A stretch of 64,000 nucleotides of DNA from Flammula alnicola (taxonomy: Eukaryota; Basidiomycota; Agaricomycetes; Agaricales; Strophariaceae): positions 124,001 through 188,000 of the forward strand of contig JADNRV010000093.1 in NCBI GenBank assembly GCA_015499995.1, read 5' to 3'. Shown here in pieces: positions 33,142-45,603 of this stretch (the stretch's first letter is position 1; every line of letters starts with the position of its first letter). The notes under the pieces were generated by a model. It worked only from the letters and a program-made list of their open reading frames with translations, ran no database searches and had not been told where the DNA came from. The translations under genes and the position numbers were made by a program.

Positions 33142-34959
33142 CATCAGGAAAACTACACATTCCTTATAGGGCTTACATCACTTGAGAACACTTGAGAGCT
33201 GGCTTGGATCACTTAGCACTTGAGGTTACAACCACAAACAAAGTCTGACAACCCAAGTCAATCCAAGTGAGACCCCAAGTGCATAAGCTGTCAGAGCTCG
33301 ATCCACCATCCAAGTGAGAATTCCGACACTGAAAGAACACAAGAAATAAACGTTAAGTTCGTTGAAACTCTGCTTCACATGACCGCGTTTCCTCATCGTG
33401 AAATTTTCACCGTTATCTTTTGTTTATCAACTACATCGATCCCCCTCCGCAATCCCAATTCCAATGCTTCCTCTACTGCAGCTACCGCTTCCTAGGGAAC
33501 TGCACGGGTATTCTGCGGGTTTCGCGGGTTTTTTAATGTTTAGCACGTAGTATTTGTCAATACGAATTTTTTGCAATTTTTTTTATGCAAAACGGTTAAA
33601 AACTGACCAAGTTATGTATTTTTTAAGTTTGGTACTCAAAGGTTCGAAATTGATGTCACACGGGCCACGGGTAAGCGTCACGGGTGTCACAAATACCCGT
33701 GACGCTTACCCGTGGCCCGTGTGACATCAATTTCGAACCTTTGAGTACCAAACTTAAAAAATACATAACTTGGTCAGTTTTTAACCGTTTTGCATAAAAA
33801 AAATTGCAAAAAATTCGTATTGACAAATACTACGTGCTAAACATTAAAAAACCCGCGAAACCCGCAGAATACCCGTGCAGTTCCCTACCGCTTCCTGCTT
33901 TGTGAAGACTTGTGCCATCCCTTGGGTTGAATCAACCAATGCACCCTTCAATTCGGAATGGCTACTTCTAATGTCTCGGGTTTGTAGGACATTCTGAAGC
34001 TCTGACCACCCGACGAGGTGCCATCCACTTGGTTTCTGTTTTGCGCACATCACTAGGAATGTCGTTTCGATGGTGAGCTTGATTTATTATCTGCAAATAT
34101 CCATCTAACTCTTGCTGCTTGATAGAGGCAGGATTACATGAATACTTCCTCGGCCAGCAGGCTCTTGCGCAATGCATATTGGAGGACGGACCGATAGTCG
34201 GTGACTACTGAAGTACGGGAGAATTCGCTGGTTGAGCATCACAGGGCTGCGCCTGTCATAGTAAGCTTGGTCTGCATCTTAGCTTCGAGAGGCCGTTAGC
34301 AAGCACGTCGCCATGTCCTCGGACATCTGGTATGTTGCTTTACCTCTATTTCTAGCTGCTACTAACAAATATCTATTATATCCTGACCAGTATGCATGCT
34401 CAGAGTGTCACTGCGAGAATCTCAAAGAATTTGGTCGAACGAAGCGCGAGCAACGACAGCCACGACCCACCACGTTCTGCCCCTAGACCCCCGACAACGA
34501 ACTGCCACCTGTTGTCACCCTCGATAGGCATAATCAAGCACGGCGGCGTGATGGATGTGGTGAGCAGGACAGGAATGAAGACAATATCTCAGCGGGTGAT
34601 GGTGCCTTTATTGCGGGAGGATCACAAGTACTTAGATATATTAATTGGGGATCGAGGACCAATGTGTAGTAGACAGACACTGCAATCCATTATTTTAACC
34701 CATTCATACCATTTTTACCGTGAACCGTGCACAGTTACGACCCGGAATTCAGTCTCTTATTCACTTTGAGAGTCACTTGACAGACGACTTATTCACTTGA
34801 ATGCTCACTTGAGCTGACATATATAAGAGAATTCACTTGCTAAGAACGGAACCTCCTGAAACAAGTGACCATTGCTTAACTACTTGAGCTCACTTTCGTC
34901 ACTTTATTACTTGTCAAAGTGATATAAGCTGCCAAAGAGAATGTGTAGTTTTCCTGATG
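33142..34959. mobile_element. Candidate hAT-like non-autonomous element, CACTTGA type
   Basis: The ends form a 21-bp perfect inverted repeat, CATCAGGAAAACTACACATT plus C, at 33142-33162 and 34939-34959. Beyond it, imperfect similarity continues (GCTTACATCACTT against GCTTATATCACTT). Clusters of CACTTGA/TCAAGTG motifs follow inside both ends (33178-33320 and 34765-34920). No transposase was recognised. A second, younger foldback element sits inside at 33494-33886. No clear target duplication is visible, so transfer from a hAT-type source is an inference from terminus style only. Confidence 0.6.
33494..33886. mobile_element. Foldback MITE with perfect 192-bp arms and 10-bp target duplication
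   Basis: The left arm at 33494-33685 is the exact inverted complement of 33695-33886 as far as I can check base by base, including the A/T runs. The loop is 9 bases. The ends are AGGGAACTGCACGGG and its complement. Both flanks carry ACCGCTTCCT (33484-33493 and 33887-33896). Long terminal repeats with a 9-11-bp target duplication are the signature of Mutator-like (MULE) elements. It has no coding capacity, so it must have been moved in trans. Perfect arms indicate recent insertion or ongoing arm homogenisation. Confidence 0.9.
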
Positions 34960-36990
34960 TGATGCATCGATATCGATTTCACAAGACAAGACCTCCTTTG
35001 TCCTGCCAACAATGTTGTCAACCCGCCCGTCTTCGAAGCCCAAACCACATCCTCGAATTCTGCTTACCCTGGATACCTCGCCCACCATGCTCTATCTTAC
35101 TCTTCTTCCACCGCCCTCTTTGATTCCCTTCTGCATTGCCCGACCATCCGCTTGGCCCCACTCTCCGGCCTCTTTCTCCCTCGGGCTCATAGTGACCCGT
35201 TTGGCATGGGCACGATCCAGGGAAGAGATAATATCCCGCTAGTAGCTACCTTGGGACATCGTTCATCAGGACGCCGGATAGACCAATGCTTCAGATGGGC
35301 TGAGAATAGAGAGGGTATATGCGGGAAGTTTGCTGGAGGAGTTGTGTGATGTCCAGTATACCCGCGGGGTGGATTAGGACCTCGGGCGTGTGCTGTGGTA
35401 TGCGGTGTGGGAGAGAGTAATGGAGCATGGTCAAGCCCTGGAGGCCGGACGTCCTACTTGCAGACACCATCTCTGCTCTAAGCTTTCACTTCCCACTCGA
35501 ATTATTTAGCCATGGACTATAAACTTACGCATATCTATTGCAATTTTTTCTGCTGTTCCTTGTCAAATTCATCGAGTCGAGAATGCCGCCGTTCGACGTA
35601 CAGAAAACCCGAGTTCAAACATGAATGTAAACTCTGAGTGATAAGTATTTCATGTTTCAAGATGTACACACTCAGTATGCTAGAACGCTGCTATTGACAC
35701 GCAATCTGAGGAACTCGTCAAGTTCATCCATCGAAGAACATTTTCAAAGCTCTCATTCATGATTCCACTATCCCAAGCAGACAAAATCAGCTAAGAAAGC
35801 AATCACGAGGTACTTACAGCGGGTGCGAGCTGAGTGCTGAATATTGAATCCCGATTCCAAAGACGATCCGAGGCCGACAGGAACTCACCTTCACCTTATC
35901 CAAGGACTATAAATTACAATGTAGGAGTAGGAGAGGTCTATACTTTTGTACCAGCATATGCTTATCTAGCTTTGCAAGATAAGTATCCTCTACGCATTAC
36001 AATTGCGACGCAAAGTCAAGAAAGACGAAGGAGATTCACCTGAGATTCACAGCGCACCGGGAACTTTACAGCCGGCGTGCCGATGAACCAAGGTTAGGGT
36101 TTGGCCAGCTGTCGCCCGATTCTGTCCGATTTCTTCCTTCAGCTTCACATGTTATTCTCGGATGAGCTGTCTAAGTTCTATTCTCTTTTCTTATCTGTCA
36201 GATACTTGTACCAGATTTCGACGCTTAACCTACCTCATGTATCCTCCTCGAGCTTACACTGCCTCATGAAAAGCTTAGATCTGTTTCTATTCCCGGCTCT
36301 CTGCGACAACTTGAAGGCAATTGAGAGGAAACTGACCTACCATCTCATGCGCCTGTTTGTTCGTTCTCAAGAACGACCCTCTGGTTCCTTCTTGGTCGCC
36401 TAGATGCGGACTTCAGACTGTGTTTACTTTCATTGCGAGTCTAACCACGGCTCCTACAGTGCATATCTTCGTAGCGCTATTTCTCAGTGGCTTCACTATG
36501 AGGACGATAGGAACGGTCGACGATATCTCTAGGATTCAGGGGTGATGTGTACCGAGAAGACGGATGTTCGAAAACAACCGCAGCAACTGAGGGGTTTCTT
36601 TCGGATGCAATTGTGTGTGGCTCGTCGTACATCCGTGATATCGTCACTCGTAAGCTTTATCCGACGTATACCAGAGGTCGACTATTGATAGAGCCCATAC
36701 ACTGCTAATGACTTTTTTTGTCTCAATCTTCAGCGACAAATCCGGTGATTCTTCCGTGGGTCAGTTGGCGCCTCATTTTCCCCCGAATGTCGACTGCGCT
36801 TTGGGGCAGTAATAGACGAAACCATGTGGCGCGCCCCACCATCCTTCCTTGAACGAAGATCCCGCTACCTCAGCCCAAAGGTTCGGCGAATATCAATGCT
36901 TAAACATCGGCGCAAGCGAACGCAATGGTTCGGCTCTTTTTGCCAATCACTGTAGGGAAGGTCGAGCCCTCCGTGAAATATCCGATTTTG
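34960..36990. other. Gene-poor stretch
   Basis: Frames near 35010-35349 and 36101-36403 have no recognised domain. I found no repeat of the window's families and no splice-consistent gene. Confidence 0.4.
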
Positions 36991-36996
36991 CTTGAG

Positions 36997-37004
36997 TATA
37001 AGAG
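36997..37004 (+). promoter_or_regulatory. TATA box of the GH5 cellulase gene
   Basis: TATAAGAG stands 59 bases before the ATG at 37063. An in-frame ATG at 37009 lies too close to this box to be the natural start, which supports the start at 37063. Confidence 0.5.
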
Positions 37005-37062
37005 TGCCATGAATCGCATCTGCCAATTTCTACAAATCAGTAATCACTGCCAAGAATCGATC

Positions 37063-38998
37063 ATGCAGCGGTACGCCCTCGCCATTCTCGTGGCAGCATC
37101 TTGTGTTGTCGCTCAATCACCCGTAAGTTATTGGGTGTCATTTTTACGGCGATATCGCTTAACCTCCGCGTTACTTAGCTTTATGGCCAGTGTGGTGGTA
37201 TCGGTTGGAGTAAGTCATCGCCTATCTCGTCGTAAGTAACGTATCAAGAGATGAATCTCATTAGGCGGGGCGACTACTTGTGTTTCCGGAGCTACATGCA
37301 TAGAGTCGAACGCCTGTGTGTATCATTAAGATAATTTGTTCTCTGTCAACGATTCACGATCGTATATGGCATAGATTACTCCCAATGCCTTCCCGGAAGT
37401 GCATCTTCCACACCGACGTCGACCGCGTCAACATCTACCTCTGTTCCCACGGTGTCGCCTGGAGGAGGGCTGCCGTTCCTTGGAGGCGTCAACACGGCTG
37501 GTTATGACTTCACCGTCGTATGTTTTTCGACGATTCTATAGAAATGAATTGAGTATCTCACTTTTGAATGCCAGACTACAGACGGCTCCTTCACCAACAG
37601 CGCTGTTGACCCACCAGCCTCACAATACGCGCACTTCGCTGCTCAGGGCGCCAACATTTTCCGCATTCGTAAGTTGCTTTAATCCTTAGCTTCTGTTTAT
37701 TATAATTAACGATCGCTTTGTCTCCAGCGTTTGGTAAATACCTTTCTTACATGCCCTTTTTTCTTTGATCACTGACAGGAATTCCTGCTAGCGTGGCAGC
37801 TTATGACGCCCACGCTTGGTGGAACCGTCGACCCCACTTTCGCTGCCCGTTATGACAATACCGTCCAAGCGGCTCTGAACTCGGGAAGCTCGGCGTATGT
37901 CATCGTCGACGTAGTAAGATTCTACCGGGTACACGAATCTGGCGCATTACACTCATCCTCTCGCATTAGCACAACTATGCCCGCTGGAATGGCCAGATCA
38001 TCGGCCAGGGTGGACCAACGAATGCTCAATTTGCAAGTCTCTGGTCGCAGATTGCTACTAAATACAAGAGTAACTCAAAGATCATCGTGAGTCGTCGTCG
38101 TCACACATACTTCGTTCTATGGAGAAGAGGACGTTAATACCCGTTTTGCAGTTTGGGGTTATGAATGAGCCTCATGACATTCCTAGCATCTCCAGCTGGG
38201 TGGCTTCTGTGCAGGCTGCGGTCAATGCTATTCGGGCTGCTGGAGCGACTTCACAGTATATCTTGATTCCGGGTATAGCTCGCCAATTTTGTCTCTATTG
38301 CATGGATACACCTTGATATACATTCCTCTGCTAGGTTCTTCCTACTCCAGTGCTCAGACCTTGCCGACTGAGGCTGGCCCACTTCTCTTGGGAGTCACCG
38401 ACCCCGCTGGTGGTACAAGCAAGCTCATCTTCGACGGTTTGCTCTTTTTTTCCTTCCAAATGTATAGAACTCTTTGCTGACGACATTGGATGGAATATGC
38501 AGTTCACAAATACCTTGACTCCGATAACAGTGGTACTCATCCGGACTGCACGACGGTAAGGTTTTGTCCGGGCATCTTGATACAAACTAAAATTTGTTTT
38601 GCCTACAAGGACAATGTTAGCGTGCTTACGACGCTCGTTACCTGGCTGAAGACGAACAACAGGCAAGCACTCCTTAGCGAGACGGGTGGTGGAAACACGT
38701 CGTCCTGCATTACAGAGTAAATACCTCCTCAAGCGAAAAGAATATCGTGATTCTGACGTTGAACTTGTTAATAGCTTAAACTCGGAACTGGCCTACGTCA
38801 AAGCCAACTCTAACACTATTGTTGGTTTCACTATTTGGGCCGCCGGAGCGTTTGACACGACGTATGTCCTGACGGTCACTCCCAACGCTGATGGATCAGA
38901 TCAACCTTTGTGGACCCAAGCTGGTAGGCTCGGTGGTATTCTTTATTTTGTGCCTGAGTATTCACATTACTTCTGCAGTGCGTCCTAATTTGCCGTGA
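37063..38998 (+). CDS. CBM1-GH5 endoglucanase (cellulase)
   Basis: Secreted endo-beta-1,4-glucanase. I read 14 exons. A signal peptide (MQRYALAILVAASCVVAQ) is followed by an N-terminal cellulose-binding module CBM1 (YGQCGGIGWSGATTC ... YYSQCLPG), a Ser/Thr/Pro linker and the GH5 domain. Its start reads GGVNTAGYDF, then NIFRIPFAWQLM. The acid/base glutamate lies in FGVMNEPHD and the nucleophile glutamate in ALLSETGGG. An HxY motif is seen in VHKYLDSDNSGTH. The protein ends WTQAVRPNLP. One exon is only 6 nt (37728-37733). The order CBM1-linker-GH5 matches GH5 subfamily 5 enzymes of wood and litter fungi. It acts on cellulose outside the cell. No frame break was seen. Confidence 0.9.
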
Positions 38999-41919
38999 AG
39001 CGGCTTGTTTGTGTAGTGCAGATTCATGTCTGTCGGAGATATGGCTCTTATACTACGGGGGATCCAAAAATATACGCATTCCGTCTCTCGTTTTATCTTA
39101 GAATGCGTCGCGTGGCTAGCTCTACCTTGGCTCTACCACATCGGAACTGCAAAGATCATAATTCCGAACAACCTCTTCATCCCCTCCATGACATCCTTCT
39201 CATGACATGGCCGCTCAAGCCCCTTGCCTGCACTCGCAGCTGTTCTCTTTTGCACAACGACTTTCCTGAATTCGCAATTTGATTCGCAACTCAATGAATG
39301 AGATCGCTCATATTTAAGTATCGTACTTCGTATAAGCAGGCGTTACTGACGACTAAGAAGCGCGAGGTATTCCCTGGACCCTGCTTTATAAGCGAAACAC
39401 CAGGTAAGTGGAGAGCTATTGCGAGGCTTACCACTCGCTGTAACCTTCAATACAGGAATGTCGGGGGACTCTTCGAACAGGGGGGGGAAGAACGGCCTGA
39501 TAACCGGTATTGGGGTTAGTTTGTGCCTATCCTCCGAGCCAGTCACAAACAAATATGTCCCAAATGTATGACCACTTTGTTGTCCTCATCCTCTATTTCT
39601 ATTTCTTTATAAGCTCTGGTTTGCTCCTAACGAGCGGAACCCTCATTTAGGAGGTGAGCAAGGGCCATTCATGAAGATTATGAACATGGGTATCTGTAAG
39701 TATCTTTTCTCGTTGATTATTCGTACAGCCGGGTTTTAACGTTTAACGGTGACCGGTGAGGCCTTCCAGGGATGGGTAGATCACCCCAAACGAAGGTCTA
39801 CGAAGTGGGCAGACTTACTGTGAAGTGCAGATAGCCTGATTGGACCGTAGATGCGGGTTAAACGTTAAACGTTAGCTTTTGACGCCGATGGGGCTAGTAG
39901 GAATCCAGAGGGTTGGAGAAGAGAGGATAGCGGCGCAAATGTACGCATCTATACGATCTTTCTACATCATACTCGCGCTGAATAAAACTCTTTCTCTCAG
40001 TACAGCTCTTTCTCTCAAATACGGACCTGCTGAAGGTTGGCTCACCCTTCGCCTGCATTTTGGGCGTTGTAACCTCACTTCTAGGCGCATATATCGCTCG
40101 TCTTTCTTTGGAAGGAAGTCCTCAAGGCCTCAACCTTTTCGACCAAACTGCACCTCTTTTTTATCCCTCGAACTATCCTGGGATCAGACCTGCTTCTCCA
40201 CTTGGGGTACACTATGGGACACGTCTTTCTGATGGTGAATGAGAACCTCCATCCCATCATATGGATCCGGCACCGAACCACTACATGCGAGAATCGTAAT
40301 TCTCTTCTTCCGTGCTGTTTCTCACTCTCACTCACTCCCGCCCTTCTTGCAGGACACCGCATATATTGCCGGGGTGTTGGCACGAGGTCCTGCGCATCAT
40401 TTTTCTGTTTCCTGTCTATCCTCTGTATGTGCGACTAGCACTACTTGACAACATCGAAACTAACGTCGCTTCACGCAGGATCGAGGATACCAATCCGCCT
40501 ATCGTCCCTCCGACGATCTTCTGGAGGACCCTTCCAACAGGATTACTCGGGTCTTCGCTCTACCTTCTTGACATCGTAGCCGTACGCCCCCACTCGCTTC
40601 GCAGCGAGCCTGCTATTTGGGTGCCACTATACGCGAAATCGAGGAGCCAGCCTTGTTGATAAACGAGATCTGTCACTCGCGAGATCTGGGATGCTGGCTC
40701 TGGACGCGTTGAAAATACGCGACTTGTCGCTTTCTGTCACCGCCCCTTCAGGAGAGAATATGCAAGCGTGCCACTGCAGTGTTTGTGCCGGTAGGCGAGC
40801 ATTCACATCGATATCTATCTCTGACCGCGTCGCAGCCGCCCTGCAGACGATGGCATGTCTTCTGCATCATTTTCGGCAGCTGGGGGGTCCATAGAAGATG
40901 TACGCTTAAGGTTGCCTAGACCCTTTCTCGTCCTTCATTCCACCTCATCCCCGCAAGTGCGTCCTTCGTCGTAGTGCTTGGTACATACAGCTCGCGGTTG
41001 CAACAGCGGCGTATATATTCCAGTCCAGTCGTCGTTACTACCTCCATGCAACTTGTCTTTCTGTTATAAACCCGCGGCCATCCATGAATATACCACCCTC
41101 GGACCAATGTCTCGTCATCGCCATATTCCTGACCCCATGTTCGCAATGCTGCGCCTTTGTTGCTTTCATCGGGCATGTTACGCATGGACCATCTTCCTAT
41201 TCTGGCAAGTCCTCGGACGCCGCCGTATTTCTTTCCATTCTCCATGCTCTTTCTTGTTTTTCCAATGTAATACCTGCCACCATCGCCGCGGACTGCCACA
41301 TGATGTGCGATATCAATTTGGAGGGCCGCATGAGCTATTCATGTTCTGTGGGTCGGATACTCTCTCTTGTTGGCATGTGTGATGTGTTCGAGACGCACAC
41401 TCTGGTCTCTTTTTCTGCACGGCTTTTGCTGTATCTTTAGGAATCACTTGGGGCGCTCATTTCATTACCTTGTGTGGTTGTCAGCAGGCACCGAAGGCTT
41501 ACATTTTACCCGTCGTTTATTGCTAAGAAAGGCCGACTCTAGCAGTCGTCGGTTGCCGATCCTCGGCGATGGGGGTGGCTTTACTAGATTTAACTAAGAT
41601 ATGCTAGGAGACGCGATCTAAACATAGCAGCTCCCGAAAACATGCCTTTTACCTCTCTTTACCTCGGTTTTCTCGCTATGCAAGAATGTATCGCCAACGT
41701 GTCATATTGTGCTCATCTTAATCAGCTTGGCATTGAATCGATCTCGCAGCCACAGATATCGAATCAATTATTATACGCGACATCCTTGCATTTCGGAGAG
41801 ATGTTCCATTTCCAGTCAATGGCTGTTGTTTAAAAGGGTCGAGGATGGATGGATTGAGTTGCATCTGCTCCCACTTCTCTCTCACCTTTTAACAGTACTC
41901 AGCTCGCTACTAGAACAAT
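38999..41919. other. Gene-poor stretch
   Basis: Several frames of 60-130 codons occur (for example 39879-40242, 40312-40659, 41084-41440), but I recognise no family and no coherent splice model. Some short hydrophobic segments near 40040-40240 could belong to a decayed gene. Confidence 0.35.
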
Positions 41920-42925
41920 ATGCCTTCCTGGTTGATCACTGGCGCCAACAGGGGTATCGGTTACCACACCGTCGAGAACCTGGTAAGTTCTTATTCTCTC
42001 TCGCGATATGTTACCTTGGGGACCTTGATTACTCATGCGTTTTCGTTCTCAACGTATAGGCCAAGGACGACTCCAACTTCGTGATCGCTACTTCGCGTGA
42101 CGTCAACTCCCCAGAGCTCCAGGCTTTGGCTGCGAAGTACCCGAAGAACATCAAGGTCGTCGCGCTCGACGTCACCAGCCAGGAGAGCGTTGACAAGGCC
42201 GTCGAGACCGTCACCCCCCTCCTTCCCAATGGCCTTGACTACCTCGTCAACAACGCTGGAAAGAACCCCCAGCCCAACACCAGATTCGAGGACTTGTGCG
42301 TATTTCAAGTTCTTTGTTCGGCTGTAATTTTGTGTTGCTGAATAAATCATTACAGGGACCTCGACGAGTTCGCAGAGGAGATCTCCTTCAGCACCGTCGC
42401 CCCTCTCCGCGTCTCCCGCGCTTTCCTTCCCCTCATCAAGAAGTCCGAGTTGAAGAGGATCATCTTCATCAGCTCTGTCCTCGCCTCGTCCCAGATCACG
42501 TTCCTGATGGCCGGCCAATTCAACGCCTACTCCGTTGCCAAGGCTGCTCTTAACATGTACGCGCATTTTCATCTTTCTTATTTTACACCCATGAATCTCA
42601 ACGTGTCTGTGATATCTCATAGGCTCGCTCACAAGTGGGCTGCTACCCTCAAGTACGAGGGTGTTACCACCGCTGCCATCCACCCCGGTACGCGTTATTT
42701 CCAGACTGTCCATGTGATCTGTTGAATTCTAACTCAAAAAACATAGGTTGGTCGCAGACCGCCCTCGGCGAGGGCATCAACGAGTGGATGGCCAAGTACG
42801 CTCCCCAGGTTCCCCACTTCCCTCCTGAGGCTGCTGCCGGAAACGTCATCAAGATCTCTCAGGCCCTTACCCTCGAGAAGACCGGCGCCTTCTGGCACTT
42901 CGACGGTACTAACTTGCCATGGTAA
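41920..42925 (+). CDS. Short-chain dehydrogenase/reductase
   Basis: Five exons (41920-41982, 42060-42295, 42356-42556, 42623-42687, 42747-42925) encode 247 aa of a classical cytosolic SDR. The cofactor motif TGANRGIG is at residues 7-14. NNAG follows the adenine-binding strand (VVALDV). The catalytic part has ISS upstream and YSVAK, the Tyr-xxx-Lys pair, before the helix ending LNMLAHK. PGW follows the active site. The Arg of the GANRGIG motif suggests NADP(H) preference. The substrate cannot be told. A decayed paralogue lies on the minus strand at 62.3-62.9 kb. The gene looks intact. Confidence 0.9.
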
Positions 42926-44634
42926 ATCACTCGGTTTATAGTTAGTTAATCATGTATATGTATATGTCGATCTACTTCAGTACTCTTCCGGGAGTACGGG
43001 ATACGCGTTTGTGAAATATACACTGTGTAACGGAGCCAGATCTATTGCAGTGAATCGCTAGGAGGACCCCCTCGCTTGGCTGCGATGCCGCATGTGCTGC
43101 ACAACTTGTGAATTTCACGTGCGATTCACTCACCACTTTGCCAAAGTTGACAATGCTTGTGGAAATTGCTCACACTTGGGTACTTATGCAGGCTTGAATA
43201 AAACCTGCCACAAAATTCAGGCAGTGGACTGCATCGCAACAACGTGAGCTATTGCCCAGAAATCACACAAGAAGTTATCGGCATAATTGGCATCCAGGCG
43301 CATCACTCCGAGTGCACTGTCAAACGGCTATTACCTCTGAGCGTGGCAGGGGCAGCACTGGCAAATACGGTCCTACGACGGTACCGGTTTTATCCTTTCG
43401 ACCGTTGCAATCAGCCTGCAATCAAACTTGTACCAGTCATAGGCTGGTTCCACAATCATGCCGGTGGGGGAGGACAGGTTAACGTAGGTACACTTCGGAG
43501 ATGTTGGATGAGACGGATGATCACTGAGGACTCGTATTAGACAGAACAGTGCGCGTTCTCTTCTTCGGAACTCTTGACCTTCATATACATAACGATACCA
43601 CGAAGCTGCGTTCCGAAAGGCTTGACGGGCTTTTCCATCTGACTTTGGGTGAGAACACAATAAGATAGAATTCCTCGCGATTTACCCATAGCACGATACG
43701 GTCAAACTCGAAAACCATAATTGTTGTGATATTTGCAAACACGCAAAATATTTGTCCGTTCTGCCACCTCGTCCTAATTCATGTTGGTAGTGACTACGGC
43801 AAGTGAGCTGTATATTCGAGTAAGAGGCGCAGAACGTACACTTGGATAATATTGTTGCAAAGCGGTGAGGAGAGGAGAGCAGAACCCGGTCGAGTTTATA
43901 TACTCATACGTGATGGCTAAAGCGCACGATATATGTGTGGATTAAGTCTGGTAGTTTAATTCTCGAATATGAATAGAACACTAGATTGCTGGACTGGGTC
44001 ACGAGTCTATGAAAGTCGCTGGGAGTGGAGCAATCATCATGGCCCATGCGCACATCAGGGCTTAAAATTGAAAGACCATGGCGTCTATATTTAAGCGCTG
44101 AGCGCTGATGTGCCGGTGTTCTGCCTCCACATTTGGCTCAATGCCTTAAATTATACAGATTTAGAAGAAAATCAGACACATTCGGCAAAGGTTTCAGGTT
44201 ATTGCCTCCGCAAACGGTAAGTTCTCGCGCATTTTGGATGCTATCTCAGCGAGGTTGGGGTTCTCCGTGGGCGTTTCAGTTTGCGCAGACGTATTCAAAC
44301 TTCACTCGGACAAAGGTGGTGTCAGCCCTGGAGTCGACACCTACGCTGTAGATGCCTCAGACCTGCAGGATGAGCAAGCGGAGTCAACACTGATCAAAGA
44401 CCAACGAAAATTGGCATCAACTCGGGTAACCGTGGGCCCTAGTCCTCGTCCGACAACTGGCGATATCGAATCTTTTTCAATGAATGTACGTAGTTCAGCT
44501 AGCCTTTTCTCTTTGGTTTTGCAAAGCGCGTTCAAATTTACCTGGTTTTACTGGAAGATTGCGGACAAAGATACAAGTTGAATAAAATCTCATGCATTGG
44601 TGGTACACCGCTAACCTTCGCCTAAATTCTGTCA
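42926..44634. other. Intergenic, nothing recognised
   Basis: Frames around 43244-43660 and 44133-44581 carry no recognised motif. I see no repeat or RNA feature here. Confidence 0.4.
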
Positions 44635-45529
44635 CTAGTATGGGCATCGCCCACACCATGCACAATCTTTATCGCACGCCGTGTAGTCATCCCCTGTCCC
44701 ATCGAACTCTTCCGTAAATGTCGAGATATAATGGTTCCCCGAATTACGATACCCTAGGCCTGGAGTAGTCGTAGTCGCCGAACTACGAGGTAAATTATAA
44801 CGCGGCCGCGCCGTCCTCTCGTCATGGAACGCAATTGTGTAATCTTTGGCTGCTGTAAGAAGAGCGTCCGTGCTTCCCATGACTTCCATCCTAAGCATGC
44901 CGTCGACGTCTACGTAATTCCTCTGAATCCAACTTGCTCTAGGCAGTATCCTAGACACTCTCACAAATGCGTCGGGAAGCTGATATTCGTGATATATGAC
45001 CAACATCCCCGGTGCGAGGACCTGGAGAAAGTAGAAAATGTTGGCTAACGCGCGAGATGCGCCGATGTAAAAATCGTGGTCAACGTTGTTTCCCTTTTGC
45101 TTTTGAGCCTTGAAATATTCAGGATTTTCAAAAATGGTGCGCCATGCCCTGTCCTTGGATGTGTCCAGGAAAGAGTCGAATGTGAGTGGGAGAATGAGAT
45201 TTACTTTCTTCCTCTGGCTAGGCCGAAGTGGGCGACCTCTAGTCTTCGTGTATGGCTTGTAGATATTGATTAGGACCTGATTGCGGTGACAACTAGTGAA
45301 CAAATATTGCATGCAGACGGCGAGCAAAGGAATAATATACCTCGCCTGAGCGATTGCGATGGCTCTGTCTCCAGCCGCCTTCGAGGAGAATCCTCATTTG
45401 TTCGAGAAGAAAGGGCCTGGCGCGAAGGTACGCCTCGTCACGTTGTGCATCTGTGAAGAAGTGCACACCCGTCCGGTTAGACCAAACGCTCATCTGCTGA
45501 GGATCAAATCGACATGTAAGAGGGGCCAT
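44635..45529 (-). CDS. Uncharacterised protein, two exons
   Basis: Exons 45529-45341 and 45276-44635 join in frame (NRSGE to VLINIYKPYT) to give 276 aa from the ATG of MAPLTCRFDPQQM. The protein is basic in the first third (TKTRGRPLRPSQRKK), then mixed alpha/beta in appearance. It ends with a cysteine cluster (ACDKDCAWCGRCPY) that could bind metal. There is no signal peptide. I do not recognise a family. Support is the length of the open frame and the clean intron. An upstream neighbour on the other side is the GCACGC-rich element. Confidence 0.55.
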
Positions 45530-45603
45530 GATCGTTGATAAGAAAGAAGGACTTTGTTTATCGATTCGTTATCGACTCTCTCACTTAGATCCTGTAATAG
45601 GTA

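Noticed and set aside
36101..36403. 100-codon ORF upstream of the cellulase
   Set aside because: No recognised motif, no splice model and a composition like random sequence.
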